Assembly: GCA_017479935.1 (NCBI GenBank)
Contig: JAFVBO010000002.1
Coordinates: 1-44,253 of the forward strand
DNA length: 44,253 bases
Origin: Lachnospiraceae bacterium
GTDB lineage: Bacteria; Bacillota; Clostridia; Lachnospirales; Lachnospiraceae
Direction: 5' to 3'
In this document: positions 7,850 through 16,241 of the stretch, piece after piece
Layout of the letters: each line of letters starts with the position of its first letter
Numbering within the stretch: the first letter of the stretch is position 1
Translations under genes and position numbers: made by a program
The notes under the pieces: generated by a model
What the model saw: only the letters and a program-made list of their open reading frames with translations
The model's database searches: none
What the model was told of the DNA's origin: nothing

Positions 7850-9703
7850 ATGAAGAAACATTGGATGAAGAAAGTTTTCAGCGTTCTGGCCGTCAGCGCC
7901 ATGACGCTCGCACTTCTGACGCCGGCGATGGCAGCAGAAGAGGCAGAGACGAAGGCAGCTGCCGAAGCAGAGGCTGAGGCCCCCGCAGGGGAAGAAGAAT
8001 CCGGTTCTGGCGAGGAAGTCAGCCTGATTGAGATGACTTTGTCCGAGGATGAGAGCTATTATGCGGCCGAGATGATGGCCGGTCCGAACAGCATGCTGTT
8101 CTATCACCCGACGCCGAATGCCAACGAGGAGCTGCCGGTGAACACCACCTGCACGGCTCCGGTCTTTATCGTTTTTGGTGAGAAGGATTTCTCGGAAGAA
8201 GCATTCGACAACTTCGCGAAGGAAAGCGGTCTGTATGACATCGCGGCAGAGGAAGGTTCTTCGATCTGCTTCGTGCGGCCTCAGGGAGAGGCCTGGACGG
8301 AGGCCGATGCCGCGGCGTATGAAGCGATCGCGGGTATGATCGGTGACAGTTCCACGAATGAGCATGTCAATGGCTTTACCACCGGGTTCAATTTCTTTGC
8401 CGGCGGTATGACCCAGAGCATTACCGGTACGGCGCAGCGCGTATACGTCTACGGTATCGGTGAAGGGGCGGACTTTGTGGCTGCCAATCTCTTAAAGAAG
8501 TATGAGCAGACGGTTACCTTTGGCGATGGCTTCTCGATGGTAAATAACCTGTCGGCGGCCGGCGTGACGCTGCTCAGATGCCAGGATGCTTCCATGGTGG
8601 AAGAGACGGATATTCCTGTCGTGAGCCTGCATGCGTCCAAGGAAGTCAACGAAGCGCTTGAGAAGGTCTGCAAGAACCTGTATGTGAGCAGAAGAGCGGA
8701 TTATCTGGAAGCGTACGAAAAGCTGACCGGTCTGTTCAGACGTCAGGCGGGCGTGATCGTTCCCGTTCATGACTGGGCGGCGGAAGGCATCGTGGAGAAA
8801 GTGGAGACCTTCATGGCGAAGACGAGCCCCGACAACGTGACCTTCCCGGATGCCGAGGAGCATGAAATCGGATATATTGTGTACTACGCGGAAGATCTGG
8901 ATGTGAAGGAAGGCAAAGTTCCGCTGGTGTTCTGCTTCCACGGCGGCGGCAACACTGCCCTGTACGAGGCGCAGGCAACTGAGTGGCCGATCATCGGCAA
9001 GGAATACGGCTTCATCACGGTCAGCGTGGACCTGCACCACCCGAATGTCCCCGCAGCAGAAGTTGCACAGCTGCTGGAGCACCTGAAGGAAGAGTACTCC
9101 ATCGATGAGAGCCGCGTCTACGGTTCCGGCTTCTCGATGGGCGGCTGCAAGAGCTGGGATATCTTCGAGCAGATTCCGGAGCTGTTTGCCGGCGTGGCCC
9201 CGATGGATGCCACCACGGTTCCCGGAGAAGATTCCTACAACAACAAGGTTGAGAACCCGAACGCGGATGTGCTGCTTCCTGTTTTCTGGGTGGGCGGCGA
9301 AGTGTCTCCTCTGCCGGAGATGCCTTTCCAGGATCAGAAGTGCGTGGATCGCGCAGCCAACGTATTTGCCGTGAACAAGGTTGTGGCGGATTACTCTGGC
9401 GTGAAGTTTGAAGAGAAGGACAGTTGGGCCAACAAGATCTGGGGTATCGATGGCGACATCACCTACGTGGTTCCGGACGAGAAGTACTTCCTGGACAGCG
9501 ACCTGACCGTGCATCTGTTTGCCAGCGAGGACGGCAACTATTATACGGCCTTTGCCAGCGCGTCCAATCAGTCCCATGAAGTTTATGCCCGCAACAGCTG
9601 GGCGGCCTGGGATTTCTTAAGCCAGTTCAGCCGCGGCGAAGATGGCAAGATCGTCATCGCGGAAGGCAACGGCGCTGCCGTAGCGGAAGCGAAGGCGGAG
9701 TAA
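7850..9703 (+). CDS. Exported esterase, polyhydroxybutyrate-depolymerase-like, with a degenerate duplicate domain
   Basis: A 617-residue exported alpha/beta hydrolase. Start ATG 7850 is chosen over 7826 because AAAGGAG (7835-7841) is 8 bases upstream. The signal peptide (VFSVLAVSAMTLALLTPAMA) ends near residue 27 and is followed by an Ala/Glu-rich linker. The C-terminal domain (about 330-610) has the oxyanion-hole HGGG, the nucleophile S429 in GFSMGG and a likely catalytic His in the NQSHEV segment near residue 575, as in LpqC/PHB-depolymerase esterases. The N-terminal half (about 60-320) follows a similar order of motifs, but its nucleophile elbow reads GIGEG (E205). It is therefore probably a catalytically dead copy. 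The substrate is unknown; ester groups on plant or surface polysaccharides are plausible. No SLH or sorting signal is seen. Confidence 0.8.
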   Translation: MKKHWMKKVFSVLAVSAMTLALLTPAMAAEEAETKAAAEAEAEAPAGEEESGSGEEVSLIEMTLSEDESYYAAEMMAGPNSMLFYHPTPNANEELPVNTTCTAPVFIVFGEKDFSEEAFDNFAKESGLYDIAAEEGSSICFVRPQGEAWTEADAAAYEAIAGMIGDSSTNEHVNGFTTGFNFFAGGMTQSITGTAQRVYVYGIGEGADFVAANLLKKYEQTVTFGDGFSMVNNLSAAGVTLLRCQDASMVEETDIPVVSLHASKEVNEALEKVCKNLYVSRRADYLEAYEKLTGLFRRQAGVIVPVHDWAAEGIVEKVETFMAKTSPDNVTFPDAEEHEIGYIVYYAEDLDVKEGKVPLVFCFHGGGNTALYEAQATEWPIIGKEYGFITVSVDLHHPNVPAAEVAQLLEHLKEEYSIDESRVYGSGFSMGGCKSWDIFEQIPELFAGVAPMDATTVPGEDSYNNKVENPNADVLLPVFWVGGEVSPLPEMPFQDQKCVDRAANVFAVNKVVADYSGVKFEEKDSWANKIWGIDGDITYVVPDEKYFLDSDLTVHLFASEDGNYYTAFASASNQSHEVYARNSWAAWDFLSQFSRGEDGKIVIAEGNGAAVAEAKAE

Positions 9704-9743
9704 TCAATTGGTGACTGCTTTCGCAGTTCTATAGCAAAATCAG

Positions 9744-9784
9744 GAGGTGCTTATGCATGCAAACATGCTGGGCACCTCTTTTTT
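9744..9784 (+). terminator. Rho-independent terminator after the esterase gene
   Basis: GAGGTGC (9744-9750) pairs with GCACCTC (9772-9778), with an inner GCATG/CATGC pairing, and is followed directly by a run of T. Confidence 0.8.
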
Positions 9785-9974
9785 CTGTGATCCTTTGCAT
9801 AGAAATCTGGTATACATAATACATGAAAAAGTTTCGGGAAAAGCCTTGTTTTTTGTATCCGGATGTTGTATAGTGAGCTTCTCTTGTCGGTGAAAGAAAG
9901 GCACCGGAAGGTATACGTCACTTCGAAGTTTCTTGCAGCGCGTGACCGCGTATCGGGCACAGAAGGAGAACGAA

Positions 9975-10310
9975 ATGAAGTATAGACCGGAATACGACAG
10001 CAAGGTAATCGGCCGCAACTTACGCCGCCTTCGGGAGGCAAGGCACTTGTCCGTGGAGTACGTGAGGGAGTACCTGCGGCTGGGGTCGGTGCAGGCTGTC
10101 TACAAGTATGAAAAAGGAACCAGTTATCCGCAGACCGATACGATGTTTGCTTTGATGGAACTCTACGGCGCGGAACTGAAGGACATTGTCAACCAGGAGG
10201 AGGCTTCGGCCTCCTCCCCTTTCTTCTATGAAGAGAGATGCAAAGGCTGCGAAGAGAGTGCAGCAAAAGGGCGAGAGGAAACTGGCAGAAACGGGCAGAG
10301 CGCGGCCTAG
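9975..10310 (+). CDS. XRE-family helix-turn-helix regulator
   Basis: A 111-residue protein whose first ~65 residues form a Cro/CI-type helix-turn-helix (KVIGRNLRRLREARHLSVEY, then VQAVYKYEKGTSYPQTDTMFALMELYG). The Lys/Arg-rich tail of about 40 residues has low complexity and no known domain. ATG 9975 is preferred over an upstream in-frame start because AAGGAG lies at 9963-9968. It is transcribed in the same direction as dtd, whose start is 113 bases away. The tail is compositionally biased, so the true end of the functional domain may be near residue 75. Confidence 0.85.
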   Translation: MKYRPEYDSKVIGRNLRRLREARHLSVEYVREYLRLGSVQAVYKYEKGTSYPQTDTMFALMELYGAELKDIVNQEEASASSPFFYEERCKGCEESAAKGREETGRNGQSAA

Positions 10311-10423
10311 GAGGAAAACGCGCAGGGAAGCAAACGAGAACAAGAGATGCGCGGCCTGGAAGAAACGCGCAAAAAACGGACACGCAGGATGGGGAGTGTT
10401 CACGGGAAATCAGGGAGGAGTTC

Positions 10424-10876
10424 ATGAAATTTGTGATCCAGGTGTGCTCGGAATCGAGCGTGGAAGTGGAAGGAAAGATTGTTGGGGAGATTGGAAAAGG
10501 GGCAATGGTGCTGGTCGGGATCGGCCAGGGGGACACGGATGAGATTGCGGATAAGATGGTGAAGAAGCTCCTGGGGCTTCGAATCTATCCGGATGCGGCC
10601 GGGAAGACAAACCTTGCCTTAAAGGACATTGGCGGGAGCCTTCTGATGATCTCCCAGTTTACTCTGTATGCGGACTGCCAGCACGGAAACCGCCCCGGCT
10701 TTACCGACGCGGCAGACCCGGGGGAGGCAAACCGCCTGTATGAGTACATCATGGCGAAATGCCGGGAGCAGGGTTATACCGTGGAGCAGGGAGTTTTCGG
10801 CGCGGATATGCGGGTGCGGCTGGTAAATGAAGGGCCGTTTACGATCGTGCTGGATTCGAAAGATGTAGTGAAGTAA
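10424..10876 (+). CDS. dtd: D-aminoacyl-tRNA deacylase
   Basis: A 150-residue enzyme that hydrolyses D-amino acids (and glycine mis-charged on tRNA-Ala) from tRNA in the cytoplasm, a chiral proofreading step. Conserved features are the VGEIGKG turn, LLMISQFTLYAD near residue 80 and the C-terminal NEGPFTIVLDS segment, which holds the Gly-cisPro motif (usually GPVT, here GPFT). The start is ATG 10424 behind GGGAGGAG (10413-10420); the long upstream extension of the reading frame is not part of the protein. One oddity is that the usually conserved N-terminal QRV reads QVC. The gene follows the XRE regulator and precedes a palindromic element. Confidence 0.95.
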   Translation: MKFVIQVCSESSVEVEGKIVGEIGKGAMVLVGIGQGDTDEIADKMVKKLLGLRIYPDAAGKTNLALKDIGGSLLMISQFTLYADCQHGNRPGFTDAADPGEANRLYEYIMAKCREQGYTVEQGVFGADMRVRLVNEGPFTIVLDSKDVVK

Positions 10877-10910
10877 TAAAGCAGCGTGCGGCCTTGTGGC
10901 CGCCAAATAC

Positions 10911-10994
10911 CATATGATATCGCCCTTACGCACAGCTTCGTGCTTTGCATAAGACCAGGCGATATCATTCTAACAAAATCCTACGCATAGGATT
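10911..10994. repeat. Palindromic intergenic element
   Basis: ATGATATCGCC (10914-10924) is repeated inverted at 10958-10968. Between them, CTTACGCA and TGCATAAG pair with one mismatch and GCAC/GTGC forms the tip, giving one long hairpin. A second small hairpin, AATCCTA-CGCA-TAGGATT, follows at 10977-10994. The core CATATGATATCGCCC also occurs inverted at 154-168. It resembles a dispersed REP/MITE-like element and carries no gene. Confidence 0.8.
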
Positions 10995-11049
10995 ATGGAA
11001 CAGGAGGAATGTACAGTTTACCATTCAGGAGGTGAGGCATACGAGCACC

Positions 11050-12972
11050 ATGCAGGGAAGCCGATTTTTTATGAACCCGGCGGGAGATAGACGCGCGTAT
11101 TGCAGCTGCTGCGGCAAGAGCGTTCTGCAAGACCGCTACAACATGATGAAGCACAAGGAACAGTGCGGGTTTACGGAACAGGACATTGTGGAAATCCTGA
11201 CGGAAGAGGATTTCTGGTATACACTTACCAAGGAAGACGAGGAGACTTTGCTATTACAGGCAGGGCATCCGGTTATGAAGCTTCGCCCCGGTTTTAGGGA
11301 CCGGTACGAAGGCGGGGAATGGAAGAGCGTTTATGAAGCGCGTTTTCGCTGGAATTCGCGGAAAATCGAGGAAAGCGGGCAGAAAGACTTAAAGTCCTGG
11401 CTGTACCTGATTTCCCAGGACAAAATTCCCTATATGGGAGAAAAAACCCAGAGTGAGATGATTGCCTCCGTGTTTCCGGTGGTTCCGGAAATCTATGATC
11501 TGACGATGTTTTTTCAGATCTACGGAAACAAGGGGTATCAGGTGGTTCCCTATGAACCCTCCGAACAGTTTTTGTGGCGTTACACGCAGCTTCGGCCCGG
11601 GGAACTGATGTCTCACATCGCAAAGTTGAAAGGCAAATCGGTGAAGCCGGGGGCGGTTTACGCGGACGTGGTGGAGGATCAGGGCCACACGCTCCTGGCC
11701 ATGCGACTCTATCTGTTCGAGGAGGAACGCGATGCCTGGCGCATGTATCCGTTTTTATTCGGCGAAGGGATCGCATGGATGCCGGACAAGGGACGCCCGA
11801 AAAACCTTGCCGCGTTTACCGTGGGGCTCTCAAAGCTTGAGAACTATCTGCCCGCCGATACCGTGGAACGGTTTGACAAGGCCTGCCCCTCCTTCGGGCT
11901 TGGCGCGTACGTAAAGGGCGGAGGGGAAAATCCGCTGCTCCCGTTTCTCGTAGGCGGCAATTTCCACAAAGGAATGGAGCTTCTGATCCGAAGCGGTTTA
12001 AGCTGGTACGCGGATCATTATTTCACCCCGCATGATCCCGTCCGGGCGGATCTGTTCAGGAAAGAACCGAAGCCCTGGGCGTACCGGAATGTCCCCGAGC
12101 TTTTAGACATGCCGCTGTCGCTGTTAAAGACCGTCACGCCCTCTGTGCTTAAGGAGGAGGATGCCAGAAAGCGGCTGAGCTATTGCTATAAGGCCAAGAG
12201 GCCGCTTTTGGAGGGCATTCCCATCAACCGGAATGTGATCTACTTTTTGGAGGAACAGGACGTCACTCACGACCACTCCGTTCCCAGAAACCGCATCGCG
12301 GGGATGACGCGCCTTCCCGATACGGAAGTTCGTAAAATCCTGCGCTATCTGTCCGCCCATGGCGACATGGACTATGAATATTATCGGGATTACCTCCAGA
12401 TGATGTACCTCACCGGCATCACGACCTTTGGCCTGTGCCCGGCCAATGTCGTAGAGGCCCACGATGATCTGATGCGGACCATGCAGACCGCATCGCAGCG
12501 GGAGAAGGACGAGAAATTTATCGCAGCGGTGGATCATTATAAGGACCTTGAGACGGTGAAGAACGAGACGGGCGATGAGGACTCCATGGCGCAGGAGACG
12601 GAGGAGCCGACGCAGACGCCCGAAGAACTTTCGGAGAGGCAGATGCACCTGATGGAAGCGCCTTACTTTATCATCTGCCCGCGAAATGTGAGCGACTTAA
12701 ACCGGGAAGGGCGCCTGCAGCATAACTGTGTGGCGACGTACCGGGACGCGGTCATTCATGAACAATCGCAGATCCTTTTTATGAGGAAGAAAGAGGCCCC
12801 GGAGGAGCCGCTGGTCACGATCGAGGTGCAGAAAAAGCGCCTGATTCAGGCCAAGGCTGCCTACAACCGGATCGCGCCGGAGGAGTACCAGAAATTTGTC
12901 TGCCTTTGGTGTGAGGAAAACGGAATTTCGTATGCCAGCTGCCGGGACATCACGTTAAAGAAAACCGGCTGA
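11050..12972 (+). CDS. PcfJ-like protein
   Basis: A 640-residue soluble protein. The C-terminal ~130 residues match the PcfJ-like domain first noted in conjugative-plasmid proteins: LNREGRLQHNCVATYRDAV, then an ILFMRKK segment and VTIEVQKKRLIQAKAAYN. Residues around 17-40 carry CSCCGKS followed by HKEQC, a plausible zinc-binding knuckle. The molecular role of the family is unknown. Start ATG 11050 sits 14 bases after a perfect AGGAGGTGA (11027-11035), slightly long spacing; an in-frame GTG at 11032 lies inside that site and is unlikely. The gene is chromosomal in context, without relaxase or other conjugation genes, and stands alone between the palindromic element and rpoD. Confidence 0.8.
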   Translation: MQGSRFFMNPAGDRRAYCSCCGKSVLQDRYNMMKHKEQCGFTEQDIVEILTEEDFWYTLTKEDEETLLLQAGHPVMKLRPGFRDRYEGGEWKSVYEARFRWNSRKIEESGQKDLKSWLYLISQDKIPYMGEKTQSEMIASVFPVVPEIYDLTMFFQIYGNKGYQVVPYEPSEQFLWRYTQLRPGELMSHIAKLKGKSVKPGAVYADVVEDQGHTLLAMRLYLFEEERDAWRMYPFLFGEGIAWMPDKGRPKNLAAFTVGLSKLENYLPADTVERFDKACPSFGLGAYVKGGGENPLLPFLVGGNFHKGMELLIRSGLSWYADHYFTPHDPVRADLFRKEPKPWAYRNVPELLDMPLSLLKTVTPSVLKEEDARKRLSYCYKAKRPLLEGIPINRNVIYFLEEQDVTHDHSVPRNRIAGMTRLPDTEVRKILRYLSAHGDMDYEYYRDYLQMMYLTGITTFGLCPANVVEAHDDLMRTMQTASQREKDEKFIAAVDHYKDLETVKNETGDEDSMAQETEEPTQTPEELSERQMHLMEAPYFIICPRNVSDLNREGRLQHNCVATYRDAVIHEQSQILFMRKKEAPEEPLVTIEVQKKRLIQAKAAYNRIAPEEYQKFVCLWCEENGISYASCRDITLKKTG

Positions 12973-13005
12973 TGGGAGACGTGACCAGCAGTCCAAACAA
13001 AAAAC

Positions 13006-13045
13006 GGGAGGCGGATGCATGCAAGCGTACCCCTCTCCCTTTTTT
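13006..13045 (+). terminator. Probable terminator after the PcfJ-like gene
   Basis: GGGAG (13006-13010), preceded by a run of A, pairs with CTCCC (13035-13039), followed by six T. The stem is short and the loop long, so efficiency is uncertain. Confidence 0.5.
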
Positions 13046-13106
13046 GCTGTTTGCCCGTGAATAGGTACACTTTATAATGCATAATCACGATTTTTCCAGC
13101 AATGCC

Positions 13107-13135
13107 TTGACAAAATAGACATTTCGCGGTAGAGT
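13107..13135 (+). promoter_or_regulatory. Sigma-A promoter of the sigma factor gene
   Basis: TTGACA (13107-13112), a 17-base spacer and TAGAGT (13130-13135). The -35 box is a perfect consensus match. The start codon lies about 45 bases beyond the expected transcription start. Confidence 0.8.
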
Positions 13136-13185
13136 GTTGAACTTGCTAAAAGGTATATTATAGATAAAAGGATGGATGAAATTTC

Positions 13186-14304
13186 GTGGATAAAGCGAAA
13201 CTGATCAGAACACTGGATAAACTGGTAACTCTTGGAAAAAGCAAAAAGAATCGTCTGGACATGACGGACCTGAACATCATGTGCCAGGATATGGACCTCT
13301 CGCTGGAGAACATGGATAATGTGTGCCAGTACCTGGAGGCGAAAGGCATTACGGTTGTGCGGGACACCCCGGACATTGATGATACGGTTCCTCCGGTGGA
13401 GGAGGAGTTTGAGGAGAACGGATCCGAGGAAGAAATGGATCTGGACATGGATGCAGTGGCGCTCTTAGAGGGCATCGGAACGGAGGATTCCGTCCGCATG
13501 TACTTAAAGGAGATCGGCACCATTCCGCTTCTGACGGCGGAGGAGGAAGTGCAGCTGGCGCAGCGGTGCTCCGAGGGTGACCGCGCGGCTAAGGACCGTC
13601 TGATTGCGGCCAACCTGCGTCTGGTTGTCTCCATTGCGAAGAAATATACAGGGCGCGGTATGTCTTTCCTGGATCTGATTCAGGAAGGAAATCTGGGCCT
13701 GATTCGTGGTATTGAAAAATACGACTACACCAAAGGCTACAAGCTGAGCACCTACGCGACCTGGTGGATCCGCCAGGCCATCACGCGCTCCCTGGCCGAC
13801 TTTGGCCGCACCATCCGCGTTCCGGTTCACATGGTGGAAACCATCAACCGTATGCTGCGCACGCAGCGTAAGCTGACGCTGGAATTGGGACGTGAGCCTT
13901 CCGTGCCTGAACTTGCCAAGGCGCTCGACATGTCCGAGGAGAAGGTGGTGGAGCTGATGCAGATCTCCCGCGAGCCGGCTTCCCTGGAAACCCCGGTGGG
14001 CGATGAGGATGAGACCAGCCTGGGCGATTTTGTCGCGGACAGCAAGCTTGACACCCCGGAGGTGAGCGCGGAGTCCCTGATGCTGAAGCAGTGCATCCGG
14101 GAGATCCTGGGTGATCTGAAGGAGAAAGAGCGGGAAGTGATCATCCTGCGCTTTGGTCTGGAGAACGAAGAGCCGCACACCCTGGAAGAAGTGGGACAGA
14201 TGTTCCACGTTACGCGTGAGCGTGTGCGCCAGATTGAGGCGAAGGCGCTTCGCAAGCTGAACAATCCGGTGAGAAGCAAGAAGATCCGGGACTTCCTGTA
14301 CTAA
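13186..14304 (+). CDS. rpoD: RNA polymerase primary sigma factor
   Basis: A 372-residue sigma-70 protein that gives RNA polymerase its recognition of -10/-35 promoters. All regions are present: a short region 1.1 (about 1-60), an acidic linker, region 1.2 ([11 protein letters not shown] near 103), region 2 ([38 protein letters not shown]), region 3, and region 4 ending [17 protein letters not shown]. Start is GTG 13186 behind AAAAGGATG. In many clostridia rpoD follows dnaG; here dnaG is absent and the gene has its own promoter and a strong terminator. It may be the main sigma factor in an unusual location or a second close paralogue. Confidence 0.93.
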   Translation: MDKAKLIRTLDKLVTLGKSKKNRLDMTDLNIMCQDMDLSLENMDNVCQYLEAKGITVVRDTPDIDDTVPPVEEEFEENGSEEEMDLDMDAVALLEGIGTEDSVRMYLKEIGTIPLLTAEEEVQLAQRCSEGDRAAKDRLIAANLRLVVSIAKKYTGRGMSFLDLIQEGNLGLIRGIEKYDYTKGYKLSTYATWWIRQAITRSLADFGRTIRVPVHMVETINRMLRTQRKLTLELGREPSVPELAKALDMSEEKVVELMQISREPASLETPVGDEDETSLGDFVADSKLDTPEVSAESLMLKQCIREILGDLKEKEREVIILRFGLENEEPHTLEEVGQMFHVTRERVRQIEAKALRKLNNPVRSKKIRDFLY

Positions 14305-14720
14305 TTTTTTTAAAGTTATACGTTCTACTTTTGACGGGGATGAGGCAGGAATTTCCTACGCAGGCCTCGTAACACTCCGATGAGCTAACTCCTAACTTCG
14401 ACAACAAAATCCGCCTGGGCGTGTCACCGACGAGGACCCGTCCAGGCGGATTTTTTGTCTTCGTAAGGAGTGGATCTCATCTTCGCTAAAAGCACTCGTA
14501 AATTGCCTGCATATGGAAATTCCCTGCCTATCCCCTGTTTTTCACGTGATTTCTTCCGCTCATAGCCTGGAAGTTGTGCTGATGAGCAGATACGTAGAAA
14601 AAATGATTGAGCTCTTGTGTTTTAGCGTTGGCTACTATAAAATGATACTGAGGTAGCGCTTCATTCATGACTGTTTAGGGAATGAGCATGTACGGAATAT
14701 TCATACGGAGGGAAAATGAC
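14305..14720. other. Intergenic region: rpoD terminator and leader of the RyR gene
   Basis: The first half holds the rpoD terminator. The rest is AT-richer and includes a weak promoter candidate, TTGTGT (14615-14620) with TATAAA (14636-14641), where the spacer of 15 bases is short. Nothing else was recognised, and there is no small gene I can support. Confidence 0.5.
14406..14456 (+). terminator. Strong Rho-independent terminator after rpoD
   Basis: AAAATCCGCCTGG (14406-14418) pairs perfectly with CCAGGCGGATTTT (14442-14454), followed by more T. A 13-bp stem with a 23-base loop. Confidence 0.93.
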
Positions 14721-16220
14721 ATGAGAAAACAGAGCTGGCTTCCGGAGTTTTTAAAAGCACTGGTATTTTTAGTCCCGCTGGGGATCGGCGTGTACGGCAC
14801 CACGCTGGCGGGTGTCACGCCTTTAAAGGAAGCGGTGTTTCAGTCGCTGTGCTATTATACCCTGGCGAACCCTGAGGTGCCCGCGAACATCTTTCAGGAA
14901 ATCGCCCGCTGGACGGCACCGCTTGCGACGGTCAGCTGGGTGTATTTGGGGATCACCCGGATCTGGAGAAAGTTGAACAACTTTACTACCTTCCGGAAGG
15001 GAAATTCCGTGGCGGTTTACGGAGATCCCGAGCAGACCGCTGTGCTTCTTGAGCAGCTGGGAGACCGGGGGATTGCCGGCGAGGATGAGTTCGTGGAGGC
15101 GCAGCAGTACATTTTCGCGGACACGGAGAAGGAGAATTTCAACCGCTATCAGCATATGAAGCAGCAGATTAAGGATCGGAAGGTATGCATCCGCGTGGAC
15201 GATGTGCACGGCCGGGAGAGCGGCAAGAATATGATCCTTTATAACGACAAGGCAACCGCGGCTGTGAAATACTGGCAGAAGAACCTGCTGTACGACGATG
15301 TCTGCCAGACTGATTTTACCGGCGATGTCGTGATCCTGGGCTTTGGAAACATGGAGAAAGAGCTCCTGATCAACGCGCTGCAGCTGAACGTGTTCGATCA
15401 GAAGCAGAAGATTACCTACCATGTGTTTGAGGATACCGGGCGCAATGAGCTGCTTACATCGCTGAAAGCCGAGCTGTTTCAGAACGGATATCTGTCCGGC
15501 AGCAAGGTGAGCGGAGAGGAATTCCAGAAGGTCTATCATGAGATCGATCAGATCCCGGATCCGGTTATTTTCCATAAGGACCCCTGGTATGACAATTTAG
15601 ACCTTCTGGCAGATGCGGAGCGCATCATTATCTTTGACGATGTGCAGCTGGCGTTAAAGGTGATGTTCGCGATCCCGAAGGTGAAGATCCATCTCTTATC
15701 CGATCGGAAGGAAGAGATCGCGACGATCGAAAACAGCAACCGGGTGGTCGTGTTCGACTGGAGAAGAGAAGGCCAGAACGTGGAGGATATCCTGTTAAAC
15801 ACCTCGATCGAGGAGGCCAAGCATCGCCATATTCTGTATGTCCAGAACAAGGATAAGAAAAACGCGCCGGCCGATACGCCTGAGAACCGGGAGAAGGAGT
15901 GGAGAAAGATGGATACCTTCACCCGTTACAACAGCATTGTTTCCTACAATTACCATGAGATCCGCCGCCAGATGATGAAGCGGGAGGGGATCAGCAAGAA
16001 AGATTTCCTGAATAACGAGGACGTGCAGTGGCGGTATTGTGAGCTGGAGCATCTTCGTTGGGAACGGTATTATTACACCAACAACTGGCGCTACAAGGAT
16101 GTGGAGAAGGATTCCGTCAATCTGTACCACAACTGCCTGGTGCCTTATATCACATTGGATCCGTCCATCCGGCAGCGGGATTTCAATTCGATTTCGAAGC
16201 TGATGGCAAAGGACAAATAA
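14721..16220 (+). CDS. Membrane protein with tandem TrkA/RCK-like domains and a C-terminal RyR domain
   Basis: A 499-residue protein. Two hydrophobic segments (about 9-30 and 60-80) frame an external loop. A first Rossmann-like unit begins near residue 95 (NSVAVYGDPEQTAVLL). A second begins near 200 (GDVVILGFGNMEKELL, G207-F-G209 motif) and resembles TrkA-N/RCK domains of potassium channels and transporters. The last ~80 residues (WRYCELEHLRWERYYYTNNW, HNCLVPY) match the RyR domain. The selectivity filter of a true K+ channel is not visible, so I read it as a nucleotide-sensing membrane regulator. ATG 14721 follows GGAGGG (14707-14712), making it better than ATG 14682. The next gene starts about 20 bases downstream. 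Confidence 0.75.
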   Translation: MRKQSWLPEFLKALVFLVPLGIGVYGTTLAGVTPLKEAVFQSLCYYTLANPEVPANIFQEIARWTAPLATVSWVYLGITRIWRKLNNFTTFRKGNSVAVYGDPEQTAVLLEQLGDRGIAGEDEFVEAQQYIFADTEKENFNRYQHMKQQIKDRKVCIRVDDVHGRESGKNMILYNDKATAAVKYWQKNLLYDDVCQTDFTGDVVILGFGNMEKELLINALQLNVFDQKQKITYHVFEDTGRNELLTSLKAELFQNGYLSGSKVSGEEFQKVYHEIDQIPDPVIFHKDPWYDNLDLLADAERIIIFDDVQLALKVMFAIPKVKIHLLSDRKEEIATIENSNRVVVFDWRREGQNVEDILLNTSIEEAKHRHILYVQNKDKKNAPADTPENREKEWRKMDTFTRYNSIVSYNYHEIRRQMMKREGISKKDFLNNEDVQWRYCELEHLRWERYYYTNNWRYKDVEKDSVNLYHNCLVPYITLDPSIRQRDFNSISKLMAKDK

Positions 16221-16241
16221 TAGAAAAAGAGGAACATGTTC

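Noticed and set aside
5432-9703. Complete agr quorum-sensing locus
   Set aside because: The kinase and regulator fit, but neither an AgrB-type protease nor a plausible AgrD peptide was found.
10238-10423. N-terminal extension of the Dtd protein
   Set aside because: Dtd homologues start at the MKFVIQ position (ATG 10424), which has a strong GGGAGGAG site; the extension overlaps the XRE gene and is basic low-complexity sequence.
10945-11049. Upstream extension of the PcfJ-like protein
   Set aside because: It would start at a TTG inside the palindromic element with no ribosome site. The AGGAGGTGA before ATG 11050 decides the start.
11050-12972. Part of an integrative conjugative element
   Set aside because: PcfJ-like proteins are known from conjugative plasmids, but no relaxase, coupling protein, integrase or att-like repeat is near; the neighbours are housekeeping genes.
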